From an uncultured Clostridia bacterium (GTDB lineage Bacteria; Bacillota; Clostridia; UMGS1810): a stretch of 18,371 nucleotides of DNA. A program made the translations under genes and the position numbers. Location: assembly GCA_905210855.1 (NCBI GenBank), contig CAJLYL010000026.1, positions 1-18,371 of the forward strand. The letters are read 5' to 3'. The notes beneath the pieces are model-generated. The model saw nothing but the letters and a program-made list of their open reading frames with translations, did not search any database and had not been told where the DNA came from. Of this stretch, positions 8,137 to 13,345 are shown piece by piece (positions within the stretch are counted from its first letter, which is position 1; every line of letters starts with the position of its first letter).

Positions 8137-8174
8137 TTATCGGACGGGCTTTCCTGCTTGTCCGATAAATTTTT
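8137..8174 (+). terminator. intrinsic terminator of the hydrolase-manA operon, overlapping the metA start
   Basis: TTATCGGAC (8137-8145) pairs with GTCCGATAA (8160-8168) around a 14-nt loop and is followed by A and five T (8170-8174). It lies 43 nt after the manA stop and would end that transcript. Transcripts from the metA promoter start within the left arm and can form only the inner CGGAC/GTCCG part, so they should pass more easily. Confidence 0.65.
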
Positions 8175-8195
8175 ATAAATCGGAGATGATTACTT

Positions 8196-9119
8196 ATGCC
8201 GATAAAAATTCCGAATGGGCTTCCGGCGGCGGAAACCCTGCACAACGAAAATATATTTGTAATAAACGAAACCAGAGCGACCACCCAGGACATACGACCG
8301 CTGAAGATTCTGCTACTGAACCTCATGCCGACGAAGGTGGCGACGGAGACACAGTTTGCGCGCCTGCTGGGCAACAGCCCGCTTCAGGTGGAAATGGAGC
8401 TGCTGCAAACGGCGACCCACAAGGCGACCCACGTGTCCGAGGCGCATATGCTCAGCTTTTACAAAACCTTTGACGAGGTAAAGGACGAAAAATTTGACGG
8501 CATGGTGATAACCGGCGCGCCGGTTGAGCTGATGAATTTTGAGCAGGTGGCATACTGGGACGAGCTGTGCGGAATTATGGATTGGAGCCGCAGCCACGTC
8601 ACAAGCACGCTGCACATCTGCTGGGGTGCGCAGGCAGGGCTGTATTACCACTACGGAGTGAAAAAAGTAAACCTTGACAAAAAGCTCTTCGGGGTGTACC
8701 CCCACACGGCGGATTACAGGAAATCCATGCTGCTGCGCGGATTTGACGATGTGTTCATGGTGCCGCAGTCGCGCTACACCACGGTGGAGAGGGCGGAGAT
8801 AGAAAAAATCCCCGAACTGAAAATAATAGCTTCGTCCGAGGAGACGGGCGTTTTCATAGTGATGACGAACAAGGGCAGGCAGATTTTTGTCACGGGGCAT
8901 CTCGAATACGACGCCGACACGCTGAAAAACGAGTATCTGCGCGACAAGGCAAAGGGTGACGACATAGCCGTGCCGAAAAACTATTTTCCCAATGACGACG
9001 ACACCAAGGCGCCGCGCGTAACATGGCGCAGTCATGCAAATCTGCTGTACTCCAACTGGCTGAACTACTTTGTATATCAGACAACGCCATATGACATAAG
9101 CGAAATAAACCGTGACTGA
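8196..9119 (+). CDS. metA: homoserine O-acetyltransferase (MetA type)
   Basis: This enzyme acylates homoserine, the first committed step of methionine synthesis. The 307-aa protein matches the MetA family over its whole length. C142 in HICWGAQAG is the acyl-accepting nucleophile, and H235 and E237 in TGHLEYD complete the active site. Residue 111 in TGAPVE is Glu. In this family Glu111 (as in Bacillus cereus) goes with acetyl-CoA and Gly111 (as in E. coli) with succinyl-CoA, so acetylation is predicted although many databases label the family succinyltransferase. The start at 8196 is 10 nt after GGAG; an ATG at 8187 is in another frame. It is monocistronic from its own promoter and ends beside a palindrome at 9122-9160. 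Confidence 0.95.
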   Translation: MPIKIPNGLPAAETLHNENIFVINETRATTQDIRPLKILLLNLMPTKVATETQFARLLGNSPLQVEMELLQTATHKATHVSEAHMLSFYKTFDEVKDEKFDGMVITGAPVELMNFEQVAYWDELCGIMDWSRSHVTSTLHICWGAQAGLYYHYGVKKVNLDKKLFGVYPHTADYRKSMLLRGFDDVFMVPQSRYTTVERAEIEKIPELKIIASSEETGVFIVMTNKGRQIFVTGHLEYDADTLKNEYLRDKAKGDDIAVPKNYFPNDDDTKAPRVTWRSHANLLYSNWLNYFVYQTTPYDISEINRD

Positions 9120-9121
9120 CT

Positions 9122-9160
9122 TATAGCCTATCGGACGGCTGCGCCGCCCGATAGGCTATA
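9122..9160. repeat. palindromic repeat after metA
   Basis: TATAGCCTATCGG (9122-9134) is perfectly complementary to CCGATAGGCTATA (9148-9160), with a further 4-bp inner stem CGGC/GCCG. It starts 2 nt after the metA stop but is followed by A residues on the plus strand and by no T-run on the minus strand. It may stabilise the metA 3' end or be a dispersed repeat. It shares TATCGGACGG with the hairpin before metA. Confidence 0.7.
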
Positions 9161-9171
9161 AAAAAATATGC

Positions 9172-9216
9172 CATCCCTTAATCGACCAAGCGGGTCAGGC
9201 CTGGTCGATTCGGATG
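9172..9216. repeat. second palindrome in the metA-redox gene gap
   Basis: AATCGACCA (9180-9188) pairs with TGGTCGATT (9202-9210), and the stem is extended by CATCC (9172-9176) with GGATG (9212-9216). There is no coding sequence here and no T-run directly after it. Unassigned. Confidence 0.6.
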
Positions 9217-9250
9217 ACAAATACAAAATTGGAAATGGGTCATACCCTTT

Positions 9251-9303
9251 CGGGCACACCGGACTCCGCCATACGCGCCGTATGGCAGACTCCCGTGTGC
9301 CCG
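9251..9303. repeat. third palindrome in the metA-redox gene gap, two-tier stem
   Basis: The outer arms CGGGCACAC (9251-9259) and GTGTGCCCG (9295-9303) and the inner arms GCCATACG (9268-9275) and CGTATGGC (9279-9286) give a long stem with a roughly symmetrical internal loop (CGGACTCC facing AGACTCCC). A small GGGT/ACCC hairpin precedes it near 9237-9247. No gene is seen in 9161-9343. One of these structures may stop the leftward transcript from 9344-9547, but none has the usual T-run. Confidence 0.6.
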
Positions 9304-9343
9304 ACAAAATCAGGTCGAAATTAAATCAACGGTGAATCAAGTC

Positions 9344-9547
9344 TTATTTGCTTGCAAGGAAGCTGTTGATTTTTTCAACAAGCTCATCAGCGTCTACGCC
9401 GTGAACCATGCACGCCTGTTCAACAGACTCTCCGCTTGCCGACGGGCAGCCGAGGCAGTGCATACCTATCTCAAAGAAGAAAGGTGCGGTGTCTGCGTCA
9501 ATCTTGAGCACATCTGCAATTATGGTGTCCTTTGTTATCTGAGCCAT
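9344..9547 (-). CDS. DUF1858 / hybrid-cluster-associated redox disulfide protein
   Basis: This is a 67-aa protein matching the small DUF1858-type family often labelled hybrid-cluster-associated redox disulfide protein, related to the N-terminus of ScdA-like proteins. Visible residues: C31 and C34 in GMHCLGCPSASGE, a CxxC that could form a redox disulfide or bind metal, and C46 in VEQACMVHG. The whole chain is the domain, so it is complete. AAGGAG lies 8 nt before the ATG. No hybrid-cluster protein gene is nearby; the gene stands alone with its own promoter and a Rex-like upstream site, which suggests control by redox state. The biochemical role of this family is unproven. Confidence 0.88.
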   Translation of the reverse strand: MAQITKDTIIADVLKIDADTAPFFFEIGMHCLGCPSASGESVEQACMVHGVDADELVEKINSFLASK

Positions 9548-9617
9548 TGCGTTTCACTCCTTAATAGCCGGTTAATTAATTTGCGGTTCTGCCGCAGCTG
9601 CAGCAGCCCCTCATTAA

Positions 9618-9663
9618 TGTGTATAATTATAATATATCCGTGTGTATAATTATAATATATCCG
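9618..9663. repeat. 23-bp perfect tandem duplication in the promoter of the redox gene
   Basis: The unit beginning TGTGTATAATTATAAT and ending ATATCCG occupies 9618-9640 and again 9641-9663 with no mismatch. Each copy contains TATAATTATA, so each supplies a -10-like TATAAT on the minus strand. The copy at 9641-9663 provides the -10 that is correctly spaced from a -35; the promoter-proximal copy at 9618-9640 has no clear -35. Confidence 0.9.
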
Positions 9664-9677
9664 TTTGCAAAAATCAA
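9649..9677 (-). promoter_or_regulatory. promoter of the DUF1858 gene
   Basis: The minus strand has TTGATT (9672-9677), a 17-bp spacer and TATAAT (9649-9654). The leader to the ATG would be about 95 nt and includes the second tandem copy. The -35 is weaker than consensus. Confidence 0.7.
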
Positions 9678-9693
9678 TATACAATTTGCAATT

Positions 9694-9711
9694 TTGTTAA
9701 TTTATTAACCA
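9694..9711. promoter_or_regulatory. Rex-like operator
   Basis: TTGTTAA-TTTA-TTAACCA matches the clostridial Rex consensus TTGTTAANNNNTTAACAA at every fixed position except one. Rex is the NADH/NAD+-sensing repressor of fermentation genes. The site is about 17 bp upstream of the -35 of the redox gene, somewhat far for simple occlusion, so Rex control is plausible but not shown. No plus-strand gene follows that it could serve instead. Confidence 0.55.
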
Positions 9712-9821
9712 ATACGGGGGTTTTATGTGCAATATTCCGTCATAATCGGCACCCTGCTGCAAAATATCGGATTATATTTGCAATTTACACCTGTTAAAAT
9801 GTGCGTATTGCTGCAATTCGG

Positions 9822-9837
9822 CACAAAATATTTTGTG
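9822..9837. other. 16-bp perfect palindrome just after dacF
   Basis: CACAAAATATTTTGTG is a perfect palindrome 10 bp beyond the dacF stop. It has no following T-run on the minus strand and so is a poor terminator. It could be a protein-binding site. The stretch 9712-9847 otherwise shows nothing recognisable, only scattered TTGCAA motifs; no terminator for dacF is evident. Confidence 0.35.
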
Positions 9838-9847
9838 TCTGCACCGC

Positions 9848-11002
9848 TCACATCCGCACCCATTTTGAAATCATTGATGAAAAAACCCCTCCGTAGGTCA
9901 TGCGCGGCACATTTTCGGCAAAAATCAGGTCGCATCTGCCAAGCTCCCTGCCGCCGCTTGTTATGACAAGCTCGCCGGCGCGGTCTCCCTTGGCGCACGG
10001 TGCGCAGAGGTTTTCTTCAAAAATCGGTGTGCGCTCAAGCTGCGGCTCTTCGCCCTTTTGGCACAGATAGCCGAGGTCATCGGCACACACAAGCGGAGTT
10101 TCGCCGTCAGCGCCCTTTTCTATGTGCAGCCGAGCCGCCTCCTCGCCCTTTGCCGCAAGGGGAATGACCGAATAATTGGCGAAGCCGTAATTGAGCAGCT
10201 TGCTTGCGTCGGCGGAGCGCTGCTTCGAGGTCGGCGCTGCCATAATCACGGCAATCAGGTGCATATTGCCGCGCTTTGCCGTGGCGCTTATGCAGAATTT
10301 TGCCTCGTCGGTGCTGCCGGTTTTCAGCCCGGTTGCACCGTCGTAGAATCTAATCAGCTTGTTGGTGTTGGACAGGGTAAACGCGCCGCCGCGCAGCGAA
10401 TCCATCCATATGGTGGTAAAATCGAATATTCCCTCATGCCGCATGAGCTCGCGGCTCATGAGCGCTATGTCATACGCCGTGGAATAGTGCCCCTCCGCAG
10501 GCAGACCGTTGCAGTTGACAAAATGAGTGTCTGCCATGCCGAGCTGTGCGGCGCGCTCATTCATCATAGATACAAAATTCTCGCAGCTGCCGCCCAAGTG
10601 CTCCGCCATGGCCACGGCGGCGTCGTTGCCGGACGACACGGCTATGCCCTTTAGGATGTCGCGCGCGCTGAGCTGCTCGCCCTCGTCCAGAAATATGGTT
10701 GAGCCGCCCATGCTTTTAGCATATGCCGAGCCGGTTATCATGTCGTCATAGCCGAGCTTGCCGCTGTCTATCGCCTCCATGGCGAGCAGCATGGTCATGA
10801 TTTTGGTCACGCTGGCAAGGGGGCGTTTGCTGTGGCTGTCTTTTTCGTAAAGCACGGTGCCGGTTGAGCTGTCCATAAGAACTGCCGAGGGGCACGACAG
10901 CTGCATAGAGTCCTCCTCGGCAAGTGCCGCCGGAGATGATGAGACAATTGCCGCCGACACAAATATCGAAACAAAGGTTATCAGTGTTTTTTTCATTTTC
11001 AT
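9848..11002 (-). CDS. dacF: D-alanyl-D-alanine carboxypeptidase (PBP5/DacF family, S11)
   Basis: This is a penicillin-binding D,D-carboxypeptidase that trims the terminal D-Ala of peptidoglycan stem peptides outside the membrane. The 384-aa protein has a signal peptide (MKMKK, a hydrophobic stretch, then AALA before EE). The three catalytic motifs are S64-V-T-K67, S124-G-N126 and K227-T-G229. A C-terminal beta-rich domain follows and the chain ends in a hydrophobic/amphipathic tail (SSMISKWVRM) suited to membrane attachment. A start 16 codons further upstream is possible, but GAGGTG lies 9 nt before the ATG at 11002 and only that start gives a proper signal peptide. It is separated from the DUF4330 genes by a terminator, so it is a separate unit. 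The symbol follows the family; it could equally be called dacB-like. Confidence 0.93.
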   Translation of the reverse strand: MKMKKTLITFVSIFVSAAIVSSSPAALAEEDSMQLSCPSAVLMDSSTGTVLYEKDSHSKRPLASVTKIMTMLLAMEAIDSGKLGYDDMITGSAYAKSMGGSTIFLDEGEQLSARDILKGIAVSSGNDAAVAMAEHLGGSCENFVSMMNERAAQLGMADTHFVNCNGLPAEGHYSTAYDIALMSRELMRHEGIFDFTTIWMDSLRGGAFTLSNTNKLIRFYDGATGLKTGSTDEAKFCISATAKRGNMHLIAVIMAAPTSKQRSADASKLLNYGFANYSVIPLAAKGEEAARLHIEKGADGETPLVCADDLGYLCQKGEEPQLERTPIFEENLCAPCAKGDRAGELVITSGGRELGRCDLIFAENVPRMTYGGVFSSMISKWVRM

Positions 11003-11085
11003 GGGATAAGTCACCTCGCATGAAAAATATATGCGGTACGGCTTGTTCAATATTAATAGTTTTTCGGATGGGGGAAATCATTTTA

Positions 11086-11172
11086 CAACCCCTCAGTCAC
11101 CTTGTCTCAGCTCCGCTTCGGTCGGCGCTAAACGCTTGCCACCGGCAAGCAGCGCCCTTGCACAGGGGAGCC
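11086..11172. repeat. dispersed CCCCTCAG...GGGGAGCC repeat
   Basis: The element begins CAACCCCTCAGTCACCTTG and ends CTTGCACAGGGGAGCC. Its middle folds into a hairpin, GCTTGCC (11134-11140) with GGCAAGC (11144-11150), extended by GGCGCT (11124-11129) and AGCGCC (11151-11156) with a 4-nt bulge. I recognise these end sequences from memory as a very common intergenic repeat of gut Clostridia, often near gene ends. It lies between the dacF start and the terminator of the upstream operon. No clear dacF promoter was found in 11003-11085. Confidence 0.7.
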
Positions 11173-11196
11173 TATCGCACAACGTCATCAGCGAAT

Positions 11197-11238
11197 AAAA
11201 ACGCGGATTTTCACTTAAAGTGGAAAATCCGCGTTTTT
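11197..11238 (-). terminator. strong terminator closing the murJ-DUF4330 operon
   Basis: AAAAACGCGGATTTTC (11197-11212) and GAAAATCCGCGTTTTT (11223-11238) are a perfect 16-bp inverted repeat beginning 9 nt beyond the last stop codon. The A- and T-runs at the two ends make it functional in either direction, but only leftward genes are present. Confidence 0.95.
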
Positions 11239-11246
11239 ATTCCGCA

Positions 11247-11741
11247 TTATTCAACCGTTGCCTCAACCGCAGTAATCCGCGAGTTTGTCATCACAGTCTG
11301 CGTGTAATACATACCCTTTTGGTTGAGGAAAATCTGCTTGCCGCCGCTTGTGATAATCTCCTCGCCGTTTATGCGCGCAGGGCTTGATACAACCACCGTC
11401 AGGTCGTATCTCTCGGGCATCACCACATATTTTATGCTGCCGTCCGCGCAGGTGATGTAATCCATTGCCGGCTCGCTCGAGACGGACACCACATCGCCCA
11501 TGTATTTGTCGTTTTCCTTGTCATACATCTTGTCGCCGACCTTGAACTGCTTCACCGTGAAATCCCTCACGCCATTTGTGGTCACCGTGTATGTAACGGT
11601 GCCGTTGGACGCGGACACATCGGAATGTGCGCTGAACTTGAACTTGAACACCGTCACGCCGATTGCCGCAATAATCACAAGAATGACGCAAAGGTCAATT
11701 ATGTTAATCCTGCCGAAAAGCTTGCCTCTGTTATCTATCAT
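11247..11741 (-). CDS. DUF4330 family membrane-anchored protein (second paralogue)
   Basis: The 164-aa protein starts IDNRGKLFGRINIIDL and runs into a single hydrophobic segment (about 15-33), a beginning I recognise as typical of DUF4330 proteins. The remaining about 130 residues are probably an extracytoplasmic beta-rich domain. The segment FKVGDKMYDKENDKYMGDVV parallels IKIGDDIYDSKKGGYYGKVT of the neighbouring gene, and the C-terminal halves are alignable too, so the two are tandem paralogues. GGAGG lies 9 nt before the ATG at 11741, whose T is one base beyond the upstream stop. The longer open frame starting 21 codons earlier would overlap the upstream gene and is not preferred. No function is known for the family. 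As the last gene of an envelope glycopolymer operon it may help assemble or export that polymer (inference). Confidence 0.8.
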   Translation of the reverse strand: MIDNRGKLFGRINIIDLCVILVIIAAIGVTVFKFKFSAHSDVSASNGTVTYTVTTNGVRDFTVKQFKVGDKMYDKENDKYMGDVVSVSSEPAMDYITCADGSIKYVVMPERYDLTVVVSSPARINGEEIITSGGKQIFLNQKGMYYTQTVMTNSRITAVEATVE

Positions 11742-11742
11742 G

Positions 11743-12225
11743 TCACTGCGCCTCCCCGTCAAAATGTACATCCACAGCATAGCCGTAGCCGACGTATGCC
11801 GCACTCTTTAGGAACATCTCGTTGCCGACCTTTACCTTCTGCCCGGCAAACATTATGTTGCCGTCCGTCACCGTCGTCGGCGTGCCGCTCACGGTTATGT
11901 ACACGTCGTATTTGCCCTCAAATTCGCTAATGACATACTTGCCCTCGGCTGTGTTCGCACCCATCGTCTTTGCCGGCTTTGCCTCAACATTTGTCACCTT
12001 GCCGTAGTAGCCGCCTTTTTTGCTGTCGTAGATGTCGTCGCCGATTTTTATCGCGTCGGCAAAGGTCTTGTCCGATTTTGCCACCTCTACCGTGAAGCTG
12101 ACATCCCTCACCGCGTTTGTCACCTTGCCCTCCTTGCCTGAGAGCAGCTTAACGCCGCCGAAAGCTACCGCCAGCACAAAAAGCACTATGAGCACATCCA
12201 CAAAATTAAATTTTTTCTTAGCCAT
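11743..12225 (-). CDS. DUF4330-like membrane-anchored protein (first paralogue)
   Basis: The 160-aa protein has the N-terminus MAKKKFNFVDVLIVLFVL, a short basic head followed by one hydrophobic segment (about 8-28), then a soluble, probably extracellular domain. The domain has an IKIGDDIYDSKKGGYYGKVT segment and a second half with GQKVKVGNEMFL, both echoed in the downstream paralogue. GGAGG is 9 nt before the ATG at 12225, and the upstream glycosyltransferase stop is only 4 nt before that ATG, so translation is probably coupled. It is not as close to the canonical DUF4330 head as its neighbour, so the family name rests partly on the paralogy. Function unknown. Confidence 0.75.
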   Translation of the reverse strand: MAKKKFNFVDVLIVLFVLAVAFGGVKLLSGKEGKVTNAVRDVSFTVEVAKSDKTFADAIKIGDDIYDSKKGGYYGKVTNVEAKPAKTMGANTAEGKYVISEFEGKYDVYITVSGTPTTVTDGNIMFAGQKVKVGNEMFLKSAAYVGYGYAVDVHFDGEAQ

Positions 12226-12229
12226 CTGC

Positions 12230-13345
12230 CTATCCCTCCACAACACTGAAATATACGCTTTCGATATTTCTTGTATTTATCTCCGCGCGGAATTTGCGCT
12301 CGAATATTTTTTTGCTGTTCTCGTGCAGCTTGCGGCGAAGCCCCTCGTCCGCAAGATACATTTTCAGCTTTTCGTACATATCGTCCGCGTCCTTGGTGCG
12401 GAAGATAAGCCCATTTTCGCCGTGGGTCACAACCCCCGGGTTGCCGCCGAAATCGCTCACGATTGCCGGCAGACCTATGCTCATGCCCTCAAGCAGCGAG
12501 AGGCTTGTCGCCTCCGTGCCAAATGAGGCGTTCATGTTGACATCGAGTATGTTCATTATGCCCGTCACATCGGACACAAAGCCTGCCATTATCACATCAT
12601 GCACTATATCCAGCCGCGCCGCCTCATCGCGGATTGCCTGCTCGTAGTCTCCCGTGCCCGCGATGAGCAGCTTCACCTTGAACCCGTCGTCGCGCAGCCT
12701 TTTGAGCGCGCGCAGAATGTACACATGACCCTTGACCTCGTTAAGCCGCGCCACTATGCCGAGCAAAAATTCGTCCGACGATACGTTGTAGTCGGTGCGC
12801 AGCTTGGTGCGCTCCACGTCGCTCAGCTTGGCGAGCGGCTCCACGCCGTTTTGAATCACAATTATCCTTTTGCGGTCAACCCCCGTTTTCACAAGGTTGT
12901 CCTTCGCAGCCTCGGCAACGGCTATTATCCTGTCCGCCGTGGCATTGTTTATCGCTCCGTTTATCAGCTTGCCTATGCCGCGCGATATCCTCTTGCTCGG
13001 CTCAAATACGCTGTGGCGCGTGTAGATAATCTTTATGCCGCCGCACAGCCGCGCCGCAATCCGCGCCGACATACAGCCGTGGGAGTGAACCAAATCCGGA
13101 CGAAGCTGCCTGAAGATTTTCTTCAGCTCCGCAATGCCGTCTCTGCCCAGAGACCTGTCCGCAATGCCGTCCGCCTCGATATATCTCGCGCCGAGCTTTT
13201 CTATCTCGGGGATGAGCAGACTGCCGCGCGGCACCACCACCGTCAGGTCGATGTCCGATTTGTCGTAGTATTTCAAAAATGTGAGCACGCATTTGCCCGC
13301 TCCGCCTATGTTTGTGTCGGAGATTACATTTATCACCTTTATCAT
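12230..13345 (-). CDS. GT4-family glycosyltransferase (GT-B fold)
   Basis: This is a 371-aa retaining glycosyltransferase that should transfer a sugar from a nucleotide-sugar onto a lipid- or polymer-linked acceptor at the inner membrane face. The N-terminal half has NIGGAGK (about 12-18) and DLVHSHG. The C-terminal half has GIVARLNEVKGH, IAGTGDYE and the diagnostic E-x7-E with E278 and E286 (EATSLSLLEG), followed by GLPAIVSDFGGNPGVV. The start at 13345 overlaps the ligase stop by 4 nt (ATGA), with GGAG 8 nt upstream. The longer open frame with 29 extra residues is rejected because it would run far into the ligase gene and lacks the GT-B first strand. No signal or membrane helix. The specific donor and acceptor cannot be told. 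Confidence 0.92.
   Translation of the reverse strand: MIKVINVISDTNIGGAGKCVLTFLKYYDKSDIDLTVVVPRGSLLIPEIEKLGARYIEADGIADRSLGRDGIAELKKIFRQLRPDLVHSHGCMSARIAARLCGGIKIIYTRHSVFEPSKRISRGIGKLINGAINNATADRIIAVAEAAKDNLVKTGVDRKRIIVIQNGVEPLAKLSDVERTKLRTDYNVSSDEFLLGIVARLNEVKGHVYILRALKRLRDDGFKVKLLIAGTGDYEQAIRDEAARLDIVHDVIMAGFVSDVTGIMNILDVNMNASFGTEATSLSLLEGMSIGLPAIVSDFGGNPGVVTHGENGLIFRTKDADDMYEKLKMYLADEGLRRKLHENSKKIFERKFRAEINTRNIESVYFSVVEG

Noticed and set aside
8135..8195. SAM riboswitch or T-box before metA
   Set aside because: The leader is about 55 nt with one simple hairpin, too short and lacking the conserved elements of either class.
8313..9035. 240-codon minus-strand open frame opposite metA
   Set aside because: metA is complete with all catalytic residues; the antisense product shows no recognisable domain.
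9122..9160. Intrinsic terminator of metA
   Set aside because: Strong stem but no T-run on either strand after the stem, so it is listed as a palindromic repeat instead.
9332..9649. 105-codon plus-strand frame over the DUF1858 gene
   Set aside because: It is antisense to a recognised family with a good ribosome site, and runs into the tandem repeat.
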